Shown one piece after another: positions 27,086-33,976 of a stretch of 64,000 nt of DNA (positions are counted from its first letter, which is position 1; every line of letters begins with the position of its first letter). The stretch is from Bacillota bacterium (GTDB taxonomy: Bacteria > Bacillota > Clostridia > Acetivibrionales > JAEXSP01). The stretch spans positions 62,001 to 126,000 of the forward strand of contig JAEXSP010000038.1 of assembly GCA_023453795.1 (NCBI GenBank), read 5' to 3'. Below the pieces are notes generated by a model that did no database searches, was not told the origin of the DNA, and saw only the letters and a program-made list of their open reading frames with translations. A program made the translations under genes and the position numbers.

Positions 27086-27628
27086 GTGATCCAAATGAGA
27101 ATCATGAATATTAGATATTCAAACAAGAAAAAAGTGCGTGGTGCAAAAAGGAAATGTCACTCGATGATTAGTAATATATATATGTTAACTGAATATTTTC
27201 CCGATTCGAGTAACCACAGAGAGTATTGGCATATGCATCTTCCGGTTGCACAGACATTTATTGACTCAACCAAAACGCCTGCTTTTGCAAGGAAAGAATG
27301 TATTCAAACATTAATAAATAGAGTCAAGCATCTTATTGAGAATAGGCCTGAGAAAGATAGTAAAGCACGAGTTGTTGTATGTATTAACTGGCCAAATTTA
27401 TGGCATTCTCAAATCATTGTTTTTTTTAGTGAGGATTATTTTAAAGGCTTTTTTGATCGGAATAATGATTATCAAAAATGGACTCAATTATCTCAAAAAA
27501 GGAGCTTGTCAAAAGAACTGAACTTGATTATTCCTGAAGGTTTTATGGAAAATGGCTACTTAGAAAAAATTTTTGACGAGGATTTTAAAAGTGTTAGTGA
27601 GCTATGGTGTTATGGTGAACTTGTTTAG
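27086..27628 (+). CDS. DUF3916-like protein (cassette cargo)
   Basis: A 180-residue protein with a basic N-terminus (KKKVRGAKRKCHSMI) and an alpha/beta body (HMHLPVAQTFIDS, VCINWPNLWHSQIIVFF) resembling DUF3916 proteins of Bacilli and Clostridia. The function is unknown. I chose GTG 27086, 6 nt after AGAGGGG; ATG 27095 is the alternative. It is the only gene between spacers C2 and D. Confidence 0.6.
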   Translation: MIQMRIMNIRYSNKKKVRGAKRKCHSMISNIYMLTEYFPDSSNHREYWHMHLPVAQTFIDSTKTPAFARKECIQTLINRVKHLIENRPEKDSKARVVVCINWPNLWHSQIIVFFSEDYFKGFFDRNNDYQKWTQLSQKRSLSKELNLIIPEGFMENGYLEKIFDEDFKSVSELWCYGELV

Positions 27629-27639
27629 GTGGTTTAAAG

Positions 27640-27737
27640 AGCTCCAATCCGTGGCCGCTTCTGAGTCACGGGGCGTCTTAGCCGCATCTGGGGGTCTAGT
27701 GCATTGGCGTCGTAAAAGTAGACCGTTATAAGAGCAT
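27640..27737 (+). repeat. Cassette spacer D: GTGGCCGCT hairpin ending in CGTTATAAGAGCA
   Basis: CCGTG (27649-27653) and CACGG (27667-27671) form a hairpin around GCCGCTTCTGAGT; GTGGCCGCT is shared with spacer B. The end, GGCGTCGTAAAAGTAGA then CGTTATAAGAGCA (27724-27736), parallels spacer B's GCGTCGTAGAAGTGTAA then CGTTATGTGAAAG. Confidence 0.5.
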
Positions 27738-27839
27738 CGGATGAAAAAGCCGCGACATTGTGTTGCCGAAATATAATTTAGACGATGATAAGCATGTTAA
27801 TTGGATAGGGTGAGGAAAAAATGAAAAGGCTGGTGTATT

Positions 27840-28223
27840 TTGGATAATACGCTGAAGTTTACAGGAAGGGCTGCAGTTTATGCAAAGGCAAGACCAAATT
27901 ATGCAGCAGAATTTATAGATTACCTGTATAATGATGCTGGAATGAATAGTACATCTATTATTGCTGACATTGGTTCTGGCACAGGTATCTTGTCAAATGC
28001 ACTGCTTGAAAAAGGTAGCACTGTATATTGTGTTGAGCCGAATAATGACATGCGTAAAACAGCGGAAAATAACTTGTCTGATTTCACTAATTTCCATTCG
28101 GTCAGAGGCACACAGTGCCATTATGTCTCTAGCTTCGCTAGGCAACACTTGAAAGAAATTATTAGCAATTTTGAGGGGGCTTCATATGAAGGGAAAAATA
28201 AATCAATTTTTAGCATGGGCTAA
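27840..28223 (+). pseudogene. Truncated class I SAM-dependent methyltransferase
   Basis: The first ~90 residues match a methyltransferase of the YcgJ/UbiE-like type: LKFTGRAAVYAKARPNYA, then motif I IADIGSGTGILS and the acidic loop VYCVEPNNDM. Near base 28110 the homology stops after HSVRGT, where the rest of the SAM-binding fold (another ~150 residues) should follow. The downstream 37 codons are unrelated and run into the next gene. So the gene is broken, and probably non-functional. The breakpoint lies beside GGCACACAGTGCC and CTAGCTTCGCTAG hairpins. The TTG start at 27840 is uncertain. Confidence 0.75.
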
Positions 28224-28680
28224 AGAGAAGGGGTGGAAGATTCAGGACAGAACGTGTATAGACCCGGATTTTCCAAGTAACATAATTGCTCGATACAAAA
28301 AAATTCCTGATGAATTTATACAATTCATAAGTCTAGTAGATGTTTGCGCTATGCCAGATGAAAAGTCTTGGTTTTTGTGTATTAGCGATTATAGCGAAAC
28401 ATCTGATTCAGCATTTAGCTGGAATGAATATGAAAAGATGAGTTTGGAAGCAGCAAAAGATGATTGTGAATGGAAAAAGGAAATAACCGAATATTGGGAT
28501 AGACACTTACCTGTGGCTTTGTGTGTGAGAAATGACTATGCTTATTACGCATTGGATGTTGGGGCTGATTTTGGTGCAGTTTTGTATTCGTTCGAACCCT
28601 ATTTTGAAGAGGGTGAGAAAGTTGCATCTTCATTTTTAGAATTTTTAGATGGGATTATGTCTGGTAAAATTGATTTTTGA
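28186..28680 (+). CDS. SMI1/KNR4 (SUKH) family protein
   Basis: A 164-residue acidic protein with the SUKH fold pattern: an N-terminal helix, IPDEFIQFISLVDVCAM, SWFLCISDYSE, a conserved Trp-rich middle and a C-terminal helix (VASSFLEFLDGIMSG). SUKH proteins commonly neutralise nuclease toxins of contact-dependent inhibition systems. ATG 28186 follows GAGGGGG. No cognate toxin is adjacent, so its partner is unclear; it may be an orphan immunity gene. Confidence 0.78.
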   Translation: MKGKINQFLAWAKEKGWKIQDRTCIDPDFPSNIIARYKKIPDEFIQFISLVDVCAMPDEKSWFLCISDYSETSDSAFSWNEYEKMSLEAAKDDCEWKKEITEYWDRHLPVALCVRNDYAYYALDVGADFGAVLYSFEPYFEEGEKVASSFLEFLDGIMSGKIDF

Positions 28681-28708
28681 TGAAAGATAAGTATAAGGGT
28701 GGTGCTTT

Positions 28709-29038
28709 ATGATTGAGTTTGATGAAAAGAGGATTTCTATTAATACCGATAAAGCTGGGTTTGAAATTCTTTGGGACGAAATCTATAAAGTAAATTATTA
28801 TAAGTATGACTGTATAAGTAAAGAAGTTGCATGTTTATGTTTTGATTATGAATATGGAGAATTTGTTGAAGTTTTTGAAGATATGCCAGGTTGGACCTCT
28901 TTAATAGAGAAGTTGCATGAACTACTGCCTTTAAAAAATGAAAAATGGTATGATGACTTAAAAAATATAAGCAGTAAAGATGAGCCCATTGAGATTTATA
29001 AAAAGATAGGCCCTGAAACAATGCAAAAAAGTATTTAA
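28709..29038 (+). CDS. Hypothetical small protein, possible immunity protein
   Basis: A 109-residue acidic protein (FDEKRISINTDKAGFEILWD start) with a Trp/Tyr-rich body and a helical C-terminus. No family recognised with confidence; size, acidity and position right after a SUKH gene suggest another immunity protein. It has GGTGG before the ATG. Confidence 0.55.
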   Translation: MIEFDEKRISINTDKAGFEILWDEIYKVNYYKYDCISKEVACLCFDYEYGEFVEVFEDMPGWTSLIEKLHELLPLKNEKWYDDLKNISSKDEPIEIYKKIGPETMQKSI

Positions 29039-29056
29039 ATGGAGGGCTAAATTTAA

Positions 29057-29149
29057 ATGCCTGAAAGTTTACAACAACTGATACAAAAGCTGACTGATAA
29101 CATATCAAATGAAAACTTCATTGATGTAGCCTATGAAGTTACTGTTTGA
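29057..29149 (+). pseudogene. Short leftover ORF (30 aa)
   Basis: A 30-residue frame (MPESLQQLIQKLTDNI start) behind GGAGGG at 29041. It looks like the N-terminus of a larger helical protein cut off by a stop. It may be a remnant; translation is plausible from the good ribosome binding site. Confidence 0.3.
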
Positions 29150-29182
29150 ATAATGTCTAATAAAACTTTTAGGAGTGTTAAA

Positions 29183-29266
29183 ATGAAAACAGACAAAGCA
29201 TACAAGATTGACTTATTTAGAAGCCGTAGTTGTTTAAGTCGCGAATTAATGATAATTGCCCTATGA
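29183..29266 (+). pseudogene. Short leftover ORF (27 aa)
   Basis: A 27-residue frame (MKTDKAYKIDLF start) preceded by AGGAGTG. Followed by ~95 bp with no frame and then a terminator-like hairpin. Probably a gene remnant in a decaying stretch. Confidence 0.25.
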
Positions 29267-29351
29267 TCCAAAATGGAAGATGAGGATTTCTAAATTTAAT
29301 ACTGCCGTTTGAAAAGTATAATTGTAAATGTAAAATGCATATTGAAAAGCC

Positions 29352-29377
29352 AACCTCCAAGTGAGGTTTGTTTTTTA
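29352..29377 (+). terminator. Terminator-like hairpin
   Basis: AACCTC (29352-29357) and GAGGTT (29363-29368) with a CAAGT loop and a T-rich tail to 29377. A wider inverted repeat TTTGAAAAG (29308-29316) and CTTTTCAAA (29379-29387) surrounds it. The 29267-29560 stretch has no other gene. Confidence 0.6.
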
Positions 29378-29560
29378 TCTTTTCAAATGGTAAAATATAG
29401 ATTAGTTGTAGCATTGCAAACGGATTTTCGCTGTTTATATTCAAGATTCTTCAGATAATTAATAAGTTGAGGCGAATGCTTGAAGAAAAGGATAAAGAAT
29501 GGCTGTTAATAGTTGCGAAAAGCTTCGGCACAGCTTATTTTAAGTGGAAGGACAGATATA

Positions 29561-29863
29561 GTGGCACTTGACATAATTGAATATGACAGCAAAAATAATA
29601 GAATTGGATATTTGGAATTTACATGTGAATTACATCATGCAATTTTCTTTGAGACTACTTTATGGAGCAGTTATTTATATCTAAGAAAGCTAAAAGATTA
29701 TTATAGTAGTGTCTGTTTCAAAAGAGATGAAATAAGAGAGCTTGTGGATGATTTAGAAAATTATAAAATGTATATTAATATGAAATACATAGTTGATTAT
29801 AATGCTTTGATAGAATTTTTGAAAAACGATAAGGCTGAAAGAGCTGTTTTTGAAGGTGATTAA
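29561..29863 (+). CDS. Hypothetical protein
   Basis: A 100-residue protein with a beta-rich first half (ALDIIEYDSKNNRIGYLEF) and a helical second half. No family recognised. The GTG at 29561 is 8 nt after GGAAGGA; an in-frame TTG at 29513 would extend it. Likely part of the same immunity-type collection. Confidence 0.5.
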   Translation: MALDIIEYDSKNNRIGYLEFTCELHHAIFFETTLWSSYLYLRKLKDYYSSVCFKRDEIRELVDDLENYKMYINMKYIVDYNALIEFLKNDKAERAVFEGD

Positions 29864-30007
29864 GTAAAAAGGGAAAGTGATAAGAGAAATCGAGTTGAAA
29901 GGGCTGTTGAATGAGAAGTATACTTGATGTTGGTAAAGATATAGCAACTGAATTAATAAAAACGGAGTTGCAAAAGTTTAACTATTATGATTTTTTTGGA
30001 GGCTATT

Positions 30008-30367
30008 ATGGGTATTTCGATTTATTATGCTGCGAGGCGTGAAAAGCCGCTAACTGATACAGAACAGAAGGAGATTGACCGTTTAATAGCTGAGTATTCG
30101 GTAGATAAAGAAATTGAGGATTATAATAATTGGGAAACGTTCTGCGTTTATGACAAAGAGGATCCATCGGAATGTAATATTATTTTTGAAGGAGCAACAA
30201 GACTTCCTGACAATTCTAAAGAAGCATTATGGGAAGGGGTTCAGCACTGGGGTCTTCTGCTTGCTGCGATTCGAAACAGGATCCAAAACGCAGAATGGCA
30301 TGTTCATGTTGATGACCATGAGCTTGTGTGGGATGAAAAGTATTCAGAGTACGATTTGTCTAAGTAG
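30008..30367 (+). CDS. Hypothetical acidic protein
   Basis: A 119-residue acidic protein (GISIYYAARREKPLTD start) with Trp and His near the end (HVHVDDHELVWDE). It resembles small cytosolic immunity-type proteins, but I cannot name a family. ATG 30008 follows GGAGG. A 43-codon frame (29911-30042) behind AAAGGG overlaps its start in another frame and is probably not a gene, though it might couple translation. Confidence 0.55.
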   Translation: MGISIYYAARREKPLTDTEQKEIDRLIAEYSVDKEIEDYNNWETFCVYDKEDPSECNIIFEGATRLPDNSKEALWEGVQHWGLLLAAIRNRIQNAEWHVHVDDHELVWDEKYSEYDLSK

Positions 30368-30408
30368 CTTCAAGTATTATAAGTTTAATAATAGGTGGTG
30401 AGATAATA

Positions 30409-30927
30409 ATGAAAATGATATTTTTAGTTGATGGAGATAATGATTTGTCAAATGGCTTGAATGGTGTCGAAATGCTCTCAGAGGAAGATACTGTTTTGAT
30501 TTTTTACAGTAAAGGCATGCAGCTCGCAAATGTAAAAAATCGTTGTTCAGCAAGTAAGGCGGACATTCAGTTTATTGAAAGTGTTAAACCGGGCAAAAAT
30601 TCGGTTGACTTTCAGATTATTGCTGAGTTAGGTGTTTTAGTGGGCAGGAAAGAGGTTGAGTACGCATACATAATAAGTAAGGACAAGGGATATGAAGCTT
30701 CAATAACCGCAATGAATAAAAGATATACAGGGGTATTTGAGGAAATTGCACTAAAAAATAGTATTGAAGAATGTTTGAAGCTTACATTTATGCTAAGAGC
30801 TAAAACTAAACATGAATTATATACTGCTTTGGGTAAGGAATACGGAAATGCGCATGGAGCCTTAATATATAACAATCTTAAGCAAATATTCAAGTCAAAT
30901 GCGGACGAACCTAAGATAATGGAATAA
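30409..30927 (+). CDS. PIN-like domain protein (putative ribonuclease)
   Basis: A 172-residue protein with the acidic pattern of a PIN-like/NYN nuclease: FLVDGDND at residues 5-12, GKNSVDFQI near 64-72 and AYIISKDKGYEASI near 86-99. These match the metal-binding aspartates and the final SxDxG/SKDKG of the fold. The C-terminal ~60 residues are helical. PIN-like enzymes cut RNA, so it could be a toxin-like effector or RNA-processing enzyme. No antitoxin is obvious next to it. Confidence 0.7.
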   Translation: MKMIFLVDGDNDLSNGLNGVEMLSEEDTVLIFYSKGMQLANVKNRCSASKADIQFIESVKPGKNSVDFQIIAELGVLVGRKEVEYAYIISKDKGYEASITAMNKRYTGVFEEIALKNSIEECLKLTFMLRAKTKHELYTALGKEYGNAHGALIYNNLKQIFKSNADEPKIME

Positions 30928-30979
30928 CAGAGTACCCATTTCAGCAATATTGAACAATATAAAACGGGAGGGATGCAGG

Positions 30980-31468
30980 GTGAGAAGAAAAGACCGGGAA
31001 GTACCAAATATTGAGGATATAAAGAGTATTATTGAAAAATGCAAGGTATGCCATCTGGCAATGGTGGATAAAGGCATGCCGTATGTTGTGCCGTTGAATT
31101 TCGGATATGTGATTGATAATAATTCATTAACATTATATTTTCATAGCGCAAAAGAAGGACGCAAAATTGATATTTTGAATGAGAACAATACTGTATGCTT
31201 TGAAATGACATATGAAGGTAAGCTTGGTTATATTGAAAATCCGTGTAATTCAGGGTATTACTTCGAGAGTGTTCTTGGGTTCGGGCATGTGGAATTTATA
31301 GAAGATATCACTGAGAAGTGCAAAGCCTTGACAATTCTAATGAAACATCAGTCAAAACAGGATTTTACCTTTACTGAAAAGCAGGTAAACGGCGTTTGCG
31401 TATATAAGGTCGTATCGACTGATTTTATTGGAAAGAGAAAATCAAATCCCAATGGACATACCAGCTAA
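30980..31468 (+). CDS. Pyridoxamine 5'-phosphate oxidase family protein (NimA-like)
   Basis: A 162-residue split-barrel flavin-binding protein. The N-terminus (MRRKDREVPNIEDIKSII, KCKVCHLAM) and central PYVVPLNFGY, LYFHSAKEGRKID and YESVLGFGHVEF are typical of the PNPOx-like/NimA group, which reduce nitro-compounds or bind FMN. GTG 30980 is 7 nt after GGGAGGG. Confidence 0.85.
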   Translation: MRRKDREVPNIEDIKSIIEKCKVCHLAMVDKGMPYVVPLNFGYVIDNNSLTLYFHSAKEGRKIDILNENNTVCFEMTYEGKLGYIENPCNSGYYFESVLGFGHVEFIEDITEKCKALTILMKHQSKQDFTFTEKQVNGVCVYKVVSTDFIGKRKSNPNGHTS

Positions 31469-31548
31469 ATCAAAATAGGGAGATACATATCGGAAATAGA
31501 AATTATGAGTATGTGAGAGATGAAAAAAATGAAATCGGAGATTTAACT

Positions 31549-32103
31549 ATGGATTACACTTCAGAAGGCTTTGTATCATTTTGGTTGGGGTATTTAAAAT
31601 CTGAGGAGCTGCTCGAAGAGCTTATGCAGGAAGATTATTCAGATGATGGGGATAAGATTTTTTCTGATTTTTCGAAGTTTTTTAAGACTGGTAGGTATGA
31701 TGAGGATTTTCGTGAAGCACGTTATTTTCAAAACGGAATTAATAGTATTGCTGAGGCGTTGGATTCATTTTCATACAGCGGGGAGTTCATATCCGATTTA
31801 ATTGATAAGGTAAATAATGAAATCGTTGAGAATTATAATGTAATAATACTTCTTTACAATTTTAAATACACAGGGGAAATTAAAGAAATACCTGATGAAA
31901 AATATGGGTTCCTTAAATATATCGGTTTTACACGATATGATTATTCAAGGGAAGCAGTACATTCTGAAGTGCTTGAAACATTAGGTGAAATTCCTTGGGA
32001 ATATGAAACCAAAGTTTACAATCTTTCAGAAAATAAGCGAAAAAACTTAATAAAAAATATTGCAAAAATAAAAGAACTTCATGACCTGGATTGCTATCTG
32101 TAA
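31549..32103 (+). CDS. Imm22-like immunity protein
   Basis: A 184-residue acidic protein with GFVSFWLGYLKSEELLEELM at the start, then the YDEDFREARYF motif. This is the Imm22 family signature, immunity proteins against polymorphic toxins. ATG 31549 is 8 nt after GGAG. No toxin is adjacent, so this is another orphan immunity gene. Confidence 0.7.
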   Translation: MDYTSEGFVSFWLGYLKSEELLEELMQEDYSDDGDKIFSDFSKFFKTGRYDEDFREARYFQNGINSIAEALDSFSYSGEFISDLIDKVNNEIVENYNVIILLYNFKYTGEIKEIPDEKYGFLKYIGFTRYDYSREAVHSEVLETLGEIPWEYETKVYNLSENKRKNLIKNIAKIKELHDLDCYL

Positions 32104-32154
32104 CTAAATAAACGGTCTTTGAAAAATAAAAAACTTAAAAAAAGGAGGGTTCTA

Positions 32155-32841
32155 ATGAACAGTAAATTGGAATTCGACTCGGAATTCTGTAATGTAAAGT
32201 ACATAGAGAAAGATAAGGCAGTGCTCTTAACTTGGAAGAAATTTTGCTGCCATGAGGATTATAGAAAGCCGGCAACTTATGCACTAGAGCTGCTAAAACA
32301 GTATCCAAGCAATTTGATTGTAGATGCAAGAAATGGTTTTGAAGATGAAAAGGAAGATGTTGAATGGGGATTATCAATTCTGCTTCCGGAAATGGCCAAG
32401 ACTGCTTGTAAATATGTAGTGTTCATAATGAATGAGGTTACGGATATTGAAGAAGAGATGGATATGTGGACGCGGGAATTCGGAAAATACTTCGGAGTCT
32501 GCAGAACTGCTTCCTATGAGGATGCCGTTAAGACCATACATAATGAAATACTTATGCATGTGACATACAAAGTTAAAAAAGGGAAGAGGGACGAGTTTCT
32601 TCAGAAGGTGAAAGAGGCGGATATTATTACAGCTTCAAAGCAAGAACCGGGGAATCTCTTTTATGAGTATTACTATCCGGTTGATGACAAGCACAGCTTA
32701 TTGCTTGTTGAGTCATGGACAAATGCAAGCGCACAGGCAGCTCATGGCAGGACTGAGCATTTTAAGAGGCTGTCGGAACTTAAGAAGGATTATGTTGAGG
32801 AAATAACAATAAAGAAATTTAATGCTTCAGATATAATTTGA
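32155..32841 (+). CDS. STAS/SpoIIAA-like domain fused to an antibiotic biosynthesis monooxygenase (ABM) domain
   Basis: A 228-residue protein of two modules. Residues 1 to about 135 look like the SpoIIAA/STAS-like domain (KAVLLTWKKFCCHEDYRKPA, NLIVDARNGF); about 140-225 is a ferredoxin-fold ABM/Dabb domain (MHVTYKVKKGKRDEFLQKV, LLLVESWTNASAQAAHG, FKRLSEL). ABM domains can act as monooxygenases or bind heme. The combination is uncommon. ATG 32155 follows AAAAAGGAGGG. Confidence 0.72.
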   Translation: MNSKLEFDSEFCNVKYIEKDKAVLLTWKKFCCHEDYRKPATYALELLKQYPSNLIVDARNGFEDEKEDVEWGLSILLPEMAKTACKYVVFIMNEVTDIEEEMDMWTREFGKYFGVCRTASYEDAVKTIHNEILMHVTYKVKKGKRDEFLQKVKEADIITASKQEPGNLFYEYYYPVDDKHSLLLVESWTNASAQAAHGRTEHFKRLSELKKDYVEEITIKKFNASDII

Positions 32842-32967
32842 GTGGTGTAAAAATGCGCATTTTGGCGGAATATTGGATAAAAAGACGATTAAGCAGATAG
32901 AGTCAAGAATGCAGTGATTATATGTAACAGTGAAAACATATCAAATAGTGAACCAGGAGAAATGATT

Positions 32968-33420
32968 ATGAACGTTGAAATTGCAACAAAAGAAATAATT
33001 CCTGAGTTGTTGGAATTGGCTCGGGAGATGGAGCCTTTATTTGAAGCTCCAATGGCTGACAACCCTGAGTTTAAGGCCCATATTGAAGACAAAATCGAAA
33101 AGAATGAAGTTTTAATAGTACGGGATAAAGAGCATTACAATGCATTAATGGGCGGGATAGTTATCTCACATAGCAACAGCGAGATATTATGGTTTGCGGT
33201 ATTTAATAAGTACAGACGCAAGGGTGCCGGGGAAAAACTATTGGATTACGCAATTAACGAGTTGGGCAGAGATAAAGTAATTGAAGTCACAACATTTCAG
33301 GAAAATAACTTGGAGGGAATACCTGCACGACGATTATACGAGAAATTTGGGTTTGCCGAATGTTCGACGGTTACAGTGTATGGGTTTTCCAGAAGCCTTA
33401 TGAAGAGACTTCCCAAATAG
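32968..33420 (+). CDS. GNAT family N-acetyltransferase
   Basis: A 150-residue acetyltransferase. The GNAT fold is seen in the acetyl-CoA motif (WFAVFNKYRRKGAGEKLLDYAI, with the R-x-x-G-x-G pattern) and the closing GFAECSTVTVYGFSR. The substrate is unknown. ATG 32968 lies 7 nt after AGGAGA. It closes the accessory region; a terminator follows. Confidence 0.85.
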   Translation: MNVEIATKEIIPELLELAREMEPLFEAPMADNPEFKAHIEDKIEKNEVLIVRDKEHYNALMGGIVISHSNSEILWFAVFNKYRRKGAGEKLLDYAINELGRDKVIEVTTFQENNLEGIPARRLYEKFGFAECSTVTVYGFSRSLMKRLPK

Positions 33421-33485
33421 AGTAATATGAAGAGGACTATGAGTCAAGGTCTGGATTTATAAAAATAGATTGATTAACAACCAAG

Positions 33486-33513
33486 GAGCAGAATAATTTT
33501 CTGTTCTTTTTTT
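33486..33513 (+). terminator. Terminator after the accessory region
   Basis: The stem GAGCAGAA (33486-33493) and TTCTGTTC (33499-33506, one G-T pair), TAATT loop, is followed by seven T. Confidence 0.82.
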
Positions 33514-33586
33514 GTCGGGAAAAGTTGACTTAAAAACTTGTCAACATAATTCCATTTAGCATAATTTAATGAATTTTATATAAAAA

Positions 33587-33690
33587 TGTAAAAATAAGTT
33601 GAAAATACAGGCAATTGTGGTAAAATTGGAATGTACAAATAATGCTTCAAGTAATAACCATAAAGTGCAAAATAATTCACAAAAGAGAAT
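33587..33690 (+). repeat. Promoter-leader unit R1 of the Tad-like operon
   Basis: TTGAAA (33599-33604), a 16-nt spacer, TAAAAT (33621-33626), then AATAACCATA (33653-33662) and TAATTCA with AAAAG. The whole unit recurs 249 bp downstream. R1 is followed by a structured stretch 33695-33750 (CTCCCAC ... GGAGTGGG) that could fold into a leader RNA. Confidence 0.6.
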
Positions 33691-33694
33691 GAAA

Positions 33695-33835
33695 AGACTC
33701 CCACAGTACAGGTTTGAGGAATATTGAACTACTTCCGGAGTGGGTGATTATGTAAATGATGGAAGATGCCTGGGACAAATAAAAATTGATTTTTAAAGTG
33801 TTATATAACAGATTGTTGCAAAAAATGTAATAAAA
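33695..33835 (+). ncRNA. Candidate structured leader between the two promoter units
   Basis: CTCCCAC (from about 33698) can pair with GGAGTGGG near 33736-33744 across a 30-nt centre. It resembles no riboswitch I can name: the GGCAAACC and GACGCAAAGCC cores of class I cyclic di-GMP riboswitches are absent. This is a folding guess by eye only. Confidence 0.3.
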
Positions 33836-33945
33836 TATAAAAATATATTGAAAAATTGTACTAATATAGTAAAATTGACAGTATAAATTAGGTTTTATTT
33901 AAATAACCATAGTTGGAAAGTAATCCAAAATGCAGCTGAAAGGTT
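33836..33945 (+). repeat. Promoter-leader unit R2 of the Tad-like operon
   Basis: TTGAAA (33848-33853), a 16-nt spacer, TAAAAT (33870-33875), then AATAACCATA (33902-33911), TAATCCA and TGAAAGG. It keeps the order and spacing of R1, with a net offset of 249 bp from -35 box to AATAACCATA. It lies 65 bp before the kinase start. Confidence 0.6.
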
Positions 33946-33976
33946 TTTAATTTATATCCTGCAAAGGGAGATGAAA

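Noticed and set aside
29911..30042. A 43-codon frame before the acidic protein at 30008
   Set aside because: It overlaps the better-supported gene in another frame and has no family match; it is mentioned only as possible translational coupling.
24500..33500. A classical integron or prophage
   Set aside because: No integrase, phage structural gene or attachment site is seen; the cassette-like spacers are kept as a hypothesis only.
33640..33790. A cyclic di-GMP riboswitch before the kinase-Tad operon
   Set aside because: The expected conserved cores are missing; only a generic CTCCCAC/GGAGTGGG pairing is present.
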